Below are positions 16,956-25,399 of a stretch of 64,000 bases of DNA, piece after piece. The position numbers and the translations under genes were made by a program. This DNA is from Novosphingobium sediminis. Its GTDB lineage: Bacteria > Pseudomonadota > Alphaproteobacteria > Sphingomonadales > Sphingomonadaceae. The stretch lies in assembly GCF_007991615.1 (NCBI RefSeq), contig NZ_BJYR01000020.1, positions 62,001 through 126,000 of the forward strand, read 5' to 3'. Below the pieces are notes generated by a model. That model worked only from the letters and a program-made list of their open reading frames with translations. It was not told the DNA's origin and searched no databases. Each line of letters begins with the position of its first letter. Positions within the stretch are counted from its first letter, which is position 1.

Positions 16956-17306
16956 TTAGGCGTTCGCAGTGAGGAACTTCGCTGTAGCGACACCGTCCGG
17001 GCCATAGACCGGCTCGGAGATATCGCAGCGATACTTGCGCGTGTTGGCGCCAAGGATGGTGAAGCCGGCGAGGTGCGCGCCCATCTTGAAGTACGGTTCC
17101 GCGACCAGATGTGCAGCAAGATCCTCTGCGGTCTCCCACTCCTCGAACACGTGGATCCGGCCCGGATTGTGCGGATCGAGGCTCCACGCGTAGTGGCGGC
17201 AGCCCTTCTCGGCGAGTGCCAGTTCGATCAACGGCAGGGCATCCTTGAGCACTTCATCGCGCACTTCCGGCGCAAAATCGATTTCGCCTGCGACAACAAC
17301 GATCAT
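16956..17306 (-). CDS. ABM-domain (YgiN-like) putative monooxygenase
   Basis: A 116-residue protein with a dimeric alpha+beta-barrel, antibiotic-biosynthesis-monooxygenase (ABM) pattern: MIVVVAGEIDF, then KDALPLIELALAEKGCRHYAW, then IHVFEEWETAEDLAAHLVAEPYF. Members act as cofactor-free monooxygenases, heme-degrading enzymes or have unknown roles. The ATG at 17306 shares a base with the upstream stop (TGATG); a GTG one codon earlier is possible. Co-transcription with an NTF2-fold protein and an SDR suggests a small catabolic module. Confidence 0.78.
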   Translation of the reverse strand: MIVVVAGEIDFAPEVRDEVLKDALPLIELALAEKGCRHYAWSLDPHNPGRIHVFEEWETAEDLAAHLVAEPYFKMGAHLAGFTILGANTRKYRCDISEPVYGPDGVATAKFLTANA

Positions 17307-17710
17307 CACGAATACCCCTTCAGAACTGAAAAGCTGCGGCTCTGGTAGAGCCAGACACCGTCGCGCTTGACGTACGTATCCTCGTAGCGGCCGATGCTGC
17401 GGCGCAGGTTGCCTTCAAGGTCCTCCAGCGTCTCGTTGGTATAGACGCGGCCGGTCGCCGTATTGCCGTCAATGTGGAGCGCGCCGGTCTGGTAGAAGAA
17501 GCCAACGAATGCGAACGTCGACATCGCACCGGTCCACAGGCCGACGATCGATTCCTTGCCGTTCACGGTGGTGCCCGCCAGATCCCAGACGGCATCGTTC
17601 GCCCAGAGCGCGCCCCAATCGGCGGCATCGCGCCGGAACACGGCGTCGGCATAGTTGTCGTGCAGCGCGCGGATAGCGAGCTGGTCCTCGATTGGTCCGG
17701 TGATAGCCAT
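17306..17710 (-). CDS. SnoaL/NTF2-like protein
   Basis: A 134-residue NTF2-fold protein (IEDQLAIRALHDNYADAVFRRD, ALWANDAVWDLAG, GRYEDTYVKRDGVWLYQSRSF). The N-terminal Tyr of HDNYADAVFRRD matches the Tyr used by SnoaL_4-type dehydratases, but a His partner is not clear. The ATG at 17710 is preceded by GGGAGA. TAGGCT (complement of 17731-17736) lies 21 bases upstream. First gene of a three-gene minus-strand unit; divergent from the SDR at 17856. Function beyond the fold is unknown; hydratase, isomerase or ligand-binding roles are possible. Confidence 0.8.
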   Translation of the reverse strand: MAITGPIEDQLAIRALHDNYADAVFRRDAADWGALWANDAVWDLAGTTVNGKESIVGLWTGAMSTFAFVGFFYQTGALHIDGNTATGRVYTNETLEDLEGNLRRSIGRYEDTYVKRDGVWLYQSRSFSVLKGYS

Positions 17711-17855
17711 ATTCTCTCCCAGTTGGGCTGAGCCTAAGGCGATTCCAAAGCGCCAGAAACTATCATTTCCGCGCGCTGCGAGGCCCCTCGTTTTGGCTAT
17801 TCTGGCACCACAAAGGCCCGGGTCTGCCGGGCGCAAATCATGGATGGAGAGCGCG

Positions 17856-18617
17856 ATGGATCTGGGTCTCAAGGGCAAGAAAGTCATCATGAACGGCGGT
17901 GCCCGTGGCATCGGCCTCGAAATCCTCAAGATCCTCACCAGCGAGGGCGCCGACGTCGCCTTCTTCTCGCGCGATCAGGCCAAGATCGATGCAGCGCTTG
18001 CCGAACTCGCGGGCAATCCCGGCAAGGCACACGGCGATGCATTCGACATGACGAACAACATCGACGGCTATGTGGCATGGCTCAGCGGCGCTGTTGAAAA
18101 GCTTGGCGGCTGCGACATCTTCATCAACATGGCGAGCGTCTCGGGCGCTGGCGCGACGCAGGACTGGCAGAAGTGCCTCGACGTGGACATCATGGCCGCG
18201 GTGAAGGGCATCGAGACGCTGACTCCGGCGCTCGAAGCCTCGGGCGCAGGCTCGATCATCGTGATGTCGTCGACCGCCGCGGTCGAGACCTTCATCATGC
18301 CGCAGGCCTACAACGCGATCAAAGCCGCGCTCATCACCTATGCCTCGCAGCTTTCGCAGGCGCTGGCGCCCAAGGGCATCCGCGTCAACACCGTCTCGCC
18401 CGGCCCGATCGAATTCAAGGGCGGCAGCTGGGACATGATCCAGGGCGCGATGCCGGACTTCTACAACGGCATCAAGGCGCAGATCCCGATGGGCCGCCTC
18501 GGTGCGCCGGACGAAGTGGCGCGGGCGGTGGTGTTCATCGCCAGCCCCGCTTCCTGCTACACCACCGGCGTCAATCTCGTGATCGACGGCGGCTTCACCA
18601 AGCGCGTGCAGTTCTGA
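17856..18617 (+). CDS. Short-chain dehydrogenase/reductase (SDR)
   Basis: A 253-residue SDR with GGARGIG in MNGGARGIGLEIL near residue 14, INMAS in place of NNAG, Ser in VMSSTAAVE, and YNAIK as the Tyr-Lys pair. The start at 17856 follows GGAGAG. The 145-base divergent gap to the SnoaL-like gene presumably holds both promoters. It is followed four bases later by another NTF2-fold gene, so an SDR plus NTF2 pair is mirrored on both strands here. Substrate unknown. Confidence 0.87.
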   Translation: MDLGLKGKKVIMNGGARGIGLEILKILTSEGADVAFFSRDQAKIDAALAELAGNPGKAHGDAFDMTNNIDGYVAWLSGAVEKLGGCDIFINMASVSGAGATQDWQKCLDVDIMAAVKGIETLTPALEASGAGSIIVMSSTAAVETFIMPQAYNAIKAALITYASQLSQALAPKGIRVNTVSPGPIEFKGGSWDMIQGAMPDFYNGIKAQIPMGRLGAPDEVARAVVFIASPASCYTTGVNLVIDGGFTKRVQF

Positions 18618-18621
18618 TCTC

Positions 18622-19047
18622 ATGACCAAAACCCCGCGCGAACTCGCCGAGACCATGCTCGGCTGCATCGACAAGGGCGACTGGGCCGGCGTGATGGCGA
18701 TCACCTCGCCCGACTACGTCGTCCATGAGCCGCCGGAGCTGCCCTTCGGGGGCGACTGGAAGGGGCAGGACGCGCTGATCCGCCTGTTCCCGCACGTTTG
18801 GAGCTATTGGGACGACGTGGTGGTCGACCGGCTGGGCATCCTGACCGACGAGAACTACTTCTGCCTGCAACTGCGCATGACGATGACCTCGAAGCTGACG
18901 GGCAACCGCATCAGCACCTCGCTGGCGGAGACCACGCGCTGCGTCGACGGGCTGATGGTGGAATACACCATCCACTATCACGATTGCGCACTGGTCGCCC
19001 GCGAAGCCGGCCCGCCGCGCCCCGGCGCGGTGAAGCTGGAAGGGTGA
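18622..19047 (+). CDS. SnoaL/NTF2-like protein
   Basis: A 141-residue NTF2-fold protein (RELAETMLGCIDKGDWAGVMAI, SPDYVVHEPPELPFGGDWKG, TTRCVDGLMVEYTIHYHD). It resembles the SnoaL-like/polyketide-cyclase-like group rather than SnoaL_4: it lacks a Tyr-x4-Asp pair. Its start lies four bases after the SDR stop, so the two are co-transcribed. Function not assignable from sequence. Confidence 0.75.
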   Translation: MTKTPRELAETMLGCIDKGDWAGVMAITSPDYVVHEPPELPFGGDWKGQDALIRLFPHVWSYWDDVVVDRLGILTDENYFCLQLRMTMTSKLTGNRISTSLAETTRCVDGLMVEYTIHYHDCALVAREAGPPRPGAVKLEG

Positions 19048-19062
19048 GTTTCCCCCCGGCTT

Positions 19063-19148
19063 CGTCATTGCGAGCGTAGCGAAGCAATCCAGAGCGGAAG
19101 CGCACAACCGCTCTGGATTGCTTCGTCGCTCCGCTCCTCGCAATGACG
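19063..19148. repeat. Palindromic intergenic element, copy 3 (asymmetric)
   Basis: The left arm 19063-19097 matches copy 1. The right arm 19108-19148 begins perfectly (complement of CAATCCAGAGCGG) but then carries extra bases (TTCGTCGCTCCGCTCCTCGC), so the outer pairing is imperfect. It lies between two same-strand genes. Confidence 0.88.
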
Positions 19149-19186
19149 AGGTTTGGGTGTTTTATCTGCAGATTGGATAAGCTGAA

Positions 19187-19978
19187 ATGGACCGTCTGAA
19201 GGGCAAGGTCGCGATCATCACTGGCGCGGCCAAGGGGCTAGGCGCGGCGGATGCGCGGCTTTTCGTGGCCGAAGGCGCGCGCGTGATCCTCACCGACGTC
19301 GATGATGCAGCGGGCAGCGCGCTGGCCGCCGAACTCGGTGCGAACGCTGAATACCACCACCTCGACGTGACGAGCGAAGCCGCATGGGAAGCGCTCGTCG
19401 CCGATATCGTGGCGCGCCATGGCCGGCTCGATGTGCTGGTCAACAACGCGGGCGTGGTCGAATTCGGCGATCCGGAAACGCTGACCGAGGCCAACTATCG
19501 CAAGATCATGGCCGTCAGCATCGATGGCGTGGTCTTCGGCACCAAGCATGCGATCCCGGCAATGGCCGCGAATGGCGGCGGCTCTATCGTCAACATGGCC
19601 TCGATCGCCGCGATTCAAGGCGAACCGACATTTGCCGCCTATAGCGCGGCCAAGGGCGCGATCGACGCCTACACGCGGGCGACAGCGGCCTATTCGATCA
19701 AGAACGGGCGCGGCGTGCGGGCGAATTCGGTGCTTCCCGCCGGGATCGACACGCCGATGGTGCGCAGCCTCGGCGGCAAGCTTGCCGATCTCGGCGCAGC
19801 AGCTCCGGTGCATGACAACGCCACCGCGATGAACCGCCTTGGCGAGCCGGTCGACGTCGCAAACCTTGTCCTGTTCCTCGCTTCCGACGAAAGCCGGTTC
19901 ATCAACGGGCAGAGCCATGTGATCGACGACGGCGCTTCGATCATTGCCGGCACCACAGTGCCCAGAACGGATCGCTGA
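19187..19978 (+). CDS. Short-chain dehydrogenase/reductase (SDR)
   Basis: A 263-residue classical SDR with TGAAKGLG near residue 13, VILTDVD (acidic end of beta-2, which usually favours NAD), NNAGVVEFGD and YSAAK. It is clearly related to the SDR at 40318-41088, which shares the same N-terminus (KVAIITGAAKGLG) and the acidic DVD. The two are probably paralogues with similar substrates. It stands alone between a palindromic repeat and the dehydrogenase-complex genes. Confidence 0.9.
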   Translation: MDRLKGKVAIITGAAKGLGAADARLFVAEGARVILTDVDDAAGSALAAELGANAEYHHLDVTSEAAWEALVADIVARHGRLDVLVNNAGVVEFGDPETLTEANYRKIMAVSIDGVVFGTKHAIPAMAANGGGSIVNMASIAAIQGEPTFAAYSAAKGAIDAYTRATAAYSIKNGRGVRANSVLPAGIDTPMVRSLGGKLADLGAAAPVHDNATAMNRLGEPVDVANLVLFLASDESRFINGQSHVIDDGASIIAGTTVPRTDR

Positions 19979-20118
19979 CAGATCGCCGATTGCGCGGAGT
20001 TCTGCGCATACCTATCACTTTTATGGCTTCTCAACCCATGCGCTGGGTGGCCATGTCATTTGCATGATCCGCGCGCGGCACTGCTCGCCCGCGCGGCCTC
20101 GCTACCGGGAGATTGAAG

Positions 20119-21093
20119 GTGCAACTCAGCCGAGATCAATTGCTCAAGGCCTATCGCCAGATGAAGATCATCCGCGAGTTCGAGGAGCGTCTTCACATCG
20201 ATATCCAGACCGGCGAGATCGCTGGCTTCACGCACCTCTACTGCGGGCAGGAAGCCGTCGCGGTCGGCGTGTGCGAGCACCTCTCGACCGATGACAAGAT
20301 CGTCTCGACCCATCGCGGCCATGGCCACTGCCTTGCCAAGGGCTGCGACGTGGACGGCATGATGGCCGAGATCTGGGGCAGCCGTGATGGGCTGTGCAAG
20401 GGCAAGGGCGGCTCGATGCATATTGCCGATGTCGACAAGGGCATGCTCGGCGCGAACGGCATCGTCGGCGCGGGCGCCCCGATTGCGGTGGGCGCGGGCA
20501 TCGCCGCCAAGATCGACGCCAAGGGCCATGTCGCCATCGCGTTTTCGGGCGACGGGGCGTGCAACCAGGGCACCACGTTCGAAGCGATGAACATGGCGGT
20601 GGTCACCAAGGCCGCCTGCATCTTCGTGTTCGAGAACAACCACTATTCCGAGCACACCGGCTTCGAATACGCAGTCGGCACCAACAAGGACATCGCCAGC
20701 CGCGCCGAAGCTTTCGGCATGAAGGTGTGGCGCGGGGATGGCACCGACTTCTTCTCGGTCTTCGAGACGATGCGCGAAGTGCTCGAATACGTGCGCGTGC
20801 CCGGCAATGGCCCGGCGGCAGTCGAGTTCGATACCGAGCGCTTTTTCGGCCACTTCGAAGGCGACCCGCAGCGCTATCGCGGCCCGGGTGAACTTGATCG
20901 CATCCGCGAGACGCGCGACTGCATCAAGAAGTTCCGCGCCAGTGTGACGGGTGCAGGACTCCTGACCGACGCCGACATCGACGCCGTCGATGCCGACGTG
21001 ATGGACGCCATCGAAAACGCCGTGGCCAAGGCCAAGGCCGCCCCGCGGCCCACCCCCGAAGACGTTCTCGAAGACGTCTACATCTCGTACTGA
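20119..21093 (+). CDS. 2-oxoacid/acetoin dehydrogenase E1 component, alpha subunit
   Basis: A 324-residue thiamine-diphosphate-dependent E1alpha. The ThDP/Mg motif is GDGACNQG to ENNHYS (about residues 143-180). KGKGGSMHIADVDKGMLGANGIVGAG is the conserved region of pyruvate/acetoin E1alpha. No ATG is available at the N-terminus; the GTG at 20119 is preferred because GGGAGA lies 6 bases before it, with a TTG two codons earlier as alternative. It is followed by E1beta and E2 genes. The short length and gene order fit acetoin-dehydrogenase-like complexes; pyruvate or another 2-oxoacid is possible. Confidence 0.9.
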   Translation: MQLSRDQLLKAYRQMKIIREFEERLHIDIQTGEIAGFTHLYCGQEAVAVGVCEHLSTDDKIVSTHRGHGHCLAKGCDVDGMMAEIWGSRDGLCKGKGGSMHIADVDKGMLGANGIVGAGAPIAVGAGIAAKIDAKGHVAIAFSGDGACNQGTTFEAMNMAVVTKAACIFVFENNHYSEHTGFEYAVGTNKDIASRAEAFGMKVWRGDGTDFFSVFETMREVLEYVRVPGNGPAAVEFDTERFFGHFEGDPQRYRGPGELDRIRETRDCIKKFRASVTGAGLLTDADIDAVDADVMDAIENAVAKAKAAPRPTPEDVLEDVYISY

Positions 21094-21113
21094 TCCTCCG
21101 AGGAGCGCGACCA

Positions 21114-22127
21114 ATGGCAAGAATGATGTATCGCGAGGCGGTCCTCTCCACGATCGCCGAGGAAATGGAGCGCGACCCGAACGTCGTCGTGCTGGGCGAG
21201 GACGTGGTGGGCGGCAACGGCACTGCGGGCGGCCCCGAAGCAATCGGCGGCATCTGGTCGACCTCGGCTGGCCTTTACGGCAAGTTCGGCGGCGACCGCG
21301 TGATCGACACCCCGATTTCTGAAAGCGCCATCGTCGGTGCGGCGGCGGGCCTTGCGCTTTCGGGCAAGCGCCCGGTGGCCGAACTGATGTTTGCCGACTT
21401 CATCGGCGTGTCGCTCGACCAGATCTGGAACCAGATCGCCAAGTTCCGCTACATGTTCGGCGGCAAGACCAAGTGCCCGGCGGTGATCCGCATGGCCTGG
21501 GGCGCAGGCTACAACGCCGCCGCGCAGCACAGCCAGGCCGCGCACCAGATCCTGACGGGCATGCCCGGCCTCAAGGTCGTGATGCCCAGCACTCCCGCCG
21601 ACGTGAAGGGCCTGCTGCGCACCGCCATCCGCGACGACGATCCAGTGATCTTCCTTGAGCACAAGGCGCTCTACGGCGTGAAGGGCGAGGTGCCCGACGA
21701 CAAGGACTTCATGATCCCCTTCGGCCACGCGCGCCTCAGCCGCGCGGGCAATGACGTGACCATCGTCTCGACCGGCCTGCTGCTCGGCTTCTGCGAGGCA
21801 GTGGCTGACAAGCTCGCTGCCGAAGGCATCGGCTGCGACGTGATCGACCTGCGCACCACCAGCCCGATCGACGAGGAAGCGATCCTCGATTCGGTCGAGG
21901 TGACGGGCCGTCTCGTCGTTGTCGACGAAGCCCCGCCACGCTGCAGCCTTGCGAACGACATTTGCGCGATGGTCGCCGAAAAGGCTTTCGCCAGCCTCAA
22001 GGCCCCGCCGCTCGGCGTCAACCCGCCGCACACGCCTGTCCCGTTCGCGCGCGAGCTGGAAACCGCGTACCTGCCCTCGATCCCCAAGATCGAAGCGGCG
22101 GTGCGCAAGGTCCTCTCCTACCGCTAA
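21114..22127 (+). CDS. 2-oxoacid/acetoin dehydrogenase E1 component, beta subunit
   Basis: A 337-residue transketolase-like E1beta, partner of the gene 20 bases upstream. Landmarks are YREAVLSTIAEEMERDPNVVVLGEDV, RVIDTPISESAIVGAAAGLA, FADFIGVSLDQIWNQIAKFRYM and DLRTTSPID. The Glu of ISES corresponds to the residue that activates ThDP. The start follows AGGAGCG. With E1alpha it decarboxylates the 2-oxo substrate and passes the acyl group to lipoate on E2. Confidence 0.92.
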   Translation: MARMMYREAVLSTIAEEMERDPNVVVLGEDVVGGNGTAGGPEAIGGIWSTSAGLYGKFGGDRVIDTPISESAIVGAAAGLALSGKRPVAELMFADFIGVSLDQIWNQIAKFRYMFGGKTKCPAVIRMAWGAGYNAAAQHSQAAHQILTGMPGLKVVMPSTPADVKGLLRTAIRDDDPVIFLEHKALYGVKGEVPDDKDFMIPFGHARLSRAGNDVTIVSTGLLLGFCEAVADKLAAEGIGCDVIDLRTTSPIDEEAILDSVEVTGRLVVVDEAPPRCSLANDICAMVAEKAFASLKAPPLGVNPPHTPVPFARELETAYLPSIPKIEAAVRKVLSYR

Positions 22128-22137
22128 GGAAGCCACC

Positions 22138-23583
22138 ATGGCTGATATCCGCCCGTTCTGCATGCCCAAGTGGGGCATCGAAATGACCGAGGGCACGGTT
22201 GCCGAATGGATGGTCAAGGAAGGCGAGGCCTTCTCGCGCGGTCAGGTGATCTGCCTGATCGAGACCGACAAGATCACCAACGAAGTCGAAGCCGAGTACG
22301 ACGCCGTGCTGAAGCGCGTGCTCGTGCCCGCCAGCGATCAGCCCCAGCCGGTTGGCGCGCTGCTCGGCGTGTTCACCGATGCCGCCACGACCGATGCCGA
22401 AGTCGATGCCTTCGTGGCCGCGTTCAAGCCGGCTGAAACCGGGGTTGCCGCAAAGGCCGGTGCAGAAGCTGCGCCCGCTGCTGCCGCGCCTGAACCGGCA
22501 CCTGCCGCCGCTGCGCCGGAACCGACGAAGATCGTCACCAACCGGTCGATCAGCCCGGAAGCCTTGAAGCTTGCTGAAGCCAACGGCGTCGACATCGAGC
22601 CGATCCAGGGTTCGGGCCGGGGCGGCCGCATCACCTATCAGGACGTGGTGCAGGCAATGCTGCCCGAACGCGCCCTTTCACCCAAGGGCCCCGCCGAACT
22701 TCCGACGGAAAGCCGCGCGGTGTTTGCCTCGCCGCTCGCCGCACGGCTGGCCGCGCAGTACGGCATCGACCTTGCGACCCTCAAAGGCACCGGCCCGCGC
22801 GGCCGTATCTCGAAGGCCGACGTGCTCGGTGCGGTGAAGCCCGCCGTACCGGAAGCGGCCCCCGCTCCGGCCTTCGGCGCGCCATTCGTGGCGGTGGCCA
22901 ATACGCCGGTGGTCCAGCCGTTCGACAAGGTTCGCAAGGTCGTCGCCCGCCGTCTGACCGAGGCGAAGCAGACGATCCCGCACTTCTACCTGCGCGTCTC
23001 CGCTCGGGTCGATGAACTCGTCGCGCTGCGCAAGACGGCGAACATCGTGATGGGGACGAAAGCCTCGATCAACGACTACCTCGTCAAGGCAGTCGGCATG
23101 GCGCTGGCCCGCCATCCTGACGTCAATGTGCAGGTTGGCGCCGATGCGGTGCACAGCTTCCCGCATGCCGATGTGGCGATTGCGGTCGCGAGCCCCAAGG
23201 GCCTCGTCACCCCGATCGTGCGGCAGGCTGACCGGATGCACATTGCGCAGATCGCGGCGACCACCCGCGCGCTGATCGACAAGGCGCAGGCCGGCCGCCT
23301 CAGCTTCGAGGACATGGACGGCGGCACCTTCAGCATCTCGAACCTCGGCATGTTCGGGATCGAGGAGTTCGACGCGATCATCAATCCGCCGCAGGGCGCG
23401 ATCCTTGCCGTCGGCGGGATCAATCGCGTTGCGGTGGAGACGGCGGATGGTGACATGACGTTCGAGAGCCAGATCAAGCTCTCGCTCTCGGTCGATCACC
23501 GCGCCATCGATGGTGCGGCGGGCGCAGGCTTCCTGCAGACCTTGAAGGCGCTGATCGAGGCTCCGGAATCGCTGTTCAGCTGA
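22138..23583 (+). CDS. Dihydrolipoamide acyltransferase (E2) with two subunit-binding domains
   Basis: A 481-residue E2. One lipoyl domain occupies 1-80 with lipoyl Lys45 in ETDKITNE. An Ala/Pro-rich linker (about 100-130) follows. Two peripheral subunit-binding domain motifs follow, at about 137-174 (SISPEALKLAEANGVD to GRGGRIT) and 197-233 (ASPLAARLAAQYGID to GPRGRIS). The catalytic acyltransferase domain fills the rest, ending with DHRAIDGA at 453-460 (His454). The usual single subunit-binding domain is thus doubled. No E3 gene is adjacent, so a shared lipoamide dehydrogenase is implied. Confidence 0.93.
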   Translation: MADIRPFCMPKWGIEMTEGTVAEWMVKEGEAFSRGQVICLIETDKITNEVEAEYDAVLKRVLVPASDQPQPVGALLGVFTDAATTDAEVDAFVAAFKPAETGVAAKAGAEAAPAAAAPEPAPAAAAPEPTKIVTNRSISPEALKLAEANGVDIEPIQGSGRGGRITYQDVVQAMLPERALSPKGPAELPTESRAVFASPLAARLAAQYGIDLATLKGTGPRGRISKADVLGAVKPAVPEAAPAPAFGAPFVAVANTPVVQPFDKVRKVVARRLTEAKQTIPHFYLRVSARVDELVALRKTANIVMGTKASINDYLVKAVGMALARHPDVNVQVGADAVHSFPHADVAIAVASPKGLVTPIVRQADRMHIAQIAATTRALIDKAQAGRLSFEDMDGGTFSISNLGMFGIEEFDAIINPPQGAILAVGGINRVAVETADGDMTFESQIKLSLSVDHRAIDGAAGAGFLQTLKALIEAPESLFS

Positions 23584-24116
23584 TGGGCCACCTGCCCATC
23601 CGGCAGGTCGCCTATTTCTGCGCCGACGTGCGCGCGGCAGCCCGCGCGCACCATGCGCTCTATGGGTCTGGCCCGTTCTTCGTGGCGGCCAACATTCCCG
23701 TCGCACGCGCGGTTCATCGCGGTGTCGAGCGACTGCACGATCATTCCTCTGCCTACGGGCAGTGGGGGGACGTGATGGTCGAGTTCGTCCAGCAGAACAA
23801 TCCCGGCCCCTCCCCCTTCCATGATATGTATCCGGAGGGCTCGGGCCGCTACGGCCTGCACCACGTTGCGGTGTTCGTGGACGATGTGGACACCGCGCTG
23901 GCCGAGTTCGCAGCACAAGGCGCGCCAACGGCCATGCGCGCGGAAATGGCCGATGGCTTCGTCTATGCCTTTGCTGACACCACGGCCACGCTGGGCCATA
24001 TGACCGAACTCTACAGCCCTCGGCCCAGCCTCCTGGGCTTCTACGCGATGATCGCGGATGCCGCCAGGGAAGGCGCGCCCGAGCGCGATCTCATCACCAC
24101 CATTCGCCTGCGCTGA
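23583..24116 (+). CDS. VOC/glyoxalase-like protein
   Basis: A 177-residue vicinal-oxygen-chelate protein with two beta-alpha-beta modules: IRQVAYFCADVRAAARAHHALYG at the N-terminus and YGLHHVAVFVDDVDTALAEFAAQG in the middle, ending in GHMTELYSP. A metal site could use the first Gln/His pair, His in LHHVAVF and Glu in MTELY. The ATG shares a base with the E2 stop (TGATG), so it is coupled to the dehydrogenase complex. A glyoxalase, epimerase or isomerase acting on the product is possible. Confidence 0.82.
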   Translation: MGHLPIRQVAYFCADVRAAARAHHALYGSGPFFVAANIPVARAVHRGVERLHDHSSAYGQWGDVMVEFVQQNNPGPSPFHDMYPEGSGRYGLHHVAVFVDDVDTALAEFAAQGAPTAMRAEMADGFVYAFADTTATLGHMTELYSPRPSLLGFYAMIADAAREGAPERDLITTIRLR

Positions 24117-24153
24117 TCGTGCCGGGCCACACATTCACTCCCCACCCAAGGCC

Positions 24154-24293
24154 CGTCACCCTGAACTTGTTTCAGGGTCCATCGCGCCGTGTGACCGATG
24201 GCTTCGGGAAAACACTGCGCTGCGGCCTTGGGGTTGATCCTGACACCTCGGGGCAAACCGATGGATGGACCCTGAAACAAGTTCAGGGTGACG
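24154..24293. repeat. Palindromic repeat, CTGAACTTGTTTCAGGG family, copy 1
   Basis: The 29-base arms 24154-24182 and 24265-24293 are exact reverse complements with an 82-base spacer. Each arm itself contains a small imperfect palindrome (CTGAACTTGTTTCAG). Sphingomonad intergenic repeats of this general kind are common. Related, diverged elements occur at 41658 and 45149. Confidence 0.88.
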
Positions 24294-24337
24294 GTTTGGT
24301 TTGACGCCGACGTCTAACTGCAAAAGGCCCCCTCCCC

Positions 24338-25348
24338 ATGACCACCAACCGCTTCTGGCAGCTTGATGCCCATCCCAAGGGCGACGACTTTGCCAGCGCC
24401 CTCTCCTTCCGCGAGGAAGCGCTGCAGCCGCTGGCCGAGGGGCAGGTCCGGATCGCCGCGCAGTGGCTCTCCATGGATGCCGGCACGCGCATGTGGATGA
24501 GCCCGCGCACCGATGGCTACCAACCGCCGCTACCGCTCGGCTCCAAGATGTCCGGCCTCGTGATGGGCCGCGTGGTGGAAACGCGCGATCCCGCATTTCC
24601 CGAGGGCACGCTGGTGCGCTGTTTTGGCCAGTGGGCGGACTACTCCGTCGTCACGCCCGCAGAATCTGGCATGATGGCGCTCGATGAAAGCCTGCCCGAC
24701 CTGCGCGAGCATTTCGGGGCGCTTGGCATGAATGGATGGACGGCGCTGCTCGGCGTGCGTGACACGGCACGCATCCAGCCCGGCCAGTGGATCGCTGTCT
24801 CCGCCGCGGCAGGGGCCACCGGGAGCCTTGCCGTGCAGGTCGCTCGCAATCTCGGCGCGCATGTCGTTGGCATCGCAGGCGGTCCGGCCAAGTGCGCGTA
24901 CCTCACCGAGGAACTCGGTGCGGACATCGCCATCGACTACAAGGCAGACGACATCGCCGCGCGCCTTGCCGCCGAAGTGCCGGGTGGGCTCAATGGCTAT
25001 TTCGACAACGTCGGCGGGCCGATCCTCGATGCGATCCTGCCCAACATGGCGCTGTTCGGCTGCGTGGCGGTCTGCGGACTTGTCGCCGCCTATGATGCGG
25101 ACAAGCCACTTCCCGGCCCGGCACGCTACGATCAGGTGCTGATGAAGCGTCTGCGGATCGAGGGCTTCTTCGTGCCTGATCACTTCCACCGCGCTGAGGA
25201 ATTCATTCCGCCGCTGCGCCAGTGGCACGATGAAGGTCGCCTCGTTTCCCGCTTCGATGAAACGCCGGGCCTCGAAAACACGCTCGCCGCCTATGCACGG
25301 ATGCTAGGCGGCGGCGCTATCGGCAAAGTGCTGGTCAAGGTTGCCTGA
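24338..25348 (+). CDS. MDR-superfamily NADP-dependent oxidoreductase (CurA/LTB4DH-like)
   Basis: A 336-residue member of the same group as 11654, 34474 and 57013. It has LSMDAGTRMWM, the GAAGATGS-like AAAGATGSLAV nucleotide motif, IAGGPAKCAYLTEELGADIAIDYK, and FDNVGGPILDAILPNMALFG. It is closest in appearance to the copy at 57013 (shared MDSGTRMYM-like and RLRIEGFF segments). It likely reduces an alpha,beta-unsaturated carbonyl. No other gene is in its unit, and a hairpin follows the stop. Confidence 0.88.
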   Translation: MTTNRFWQLDAHPKGDDFASALSFREEALQPLAEGQVRIAAQWLSMDAGTRMWMSPRTDGYQPPLPLGSKMSGLVMGRVVETRDPAFPEGTLVRCFGQWADYSVVTPAESGMMALDESLPDLREHFGALGMNGWTALLGVRDTARIQPGQWIAVSAAAGATGSLAVQVARNLGAHVVGIAGGPAKCAYLTEELGADIAIDYKADDIAARLAAEVPGGLNGYFDNVGGPILDAILPNMALFGCVAVCGLVAAYDADKPLPGPARYDQVLMKRLRIEGFFVPDHFHRAEEFIPPLRQWHDEGRLVSRFDETPGLENTLAAYARMLGGGAIGKVLVKVA

Positions 25349-25355
25349 CCTACTA

Positions 25356-25377
25356 CCCCTCCCGCAAGCGGGAGGGG
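25356..25377. terminator. Hairpin between convergent MDR and Rieske genes
   Basis: A perfect 10-bp stem, CCCCTCCCGC (25356-25365) with its complement (25368-25377), has a 2-base AA loop. It lies between convergent genes (stops at 25348 and 25400), the usual place for a shared terminator. No U-run is present, so it could also be a REP-like element. Confidence 0.6.
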
Positions 25378-25399
25378 CCGGGGGTGGGCCTTCCAGCCC

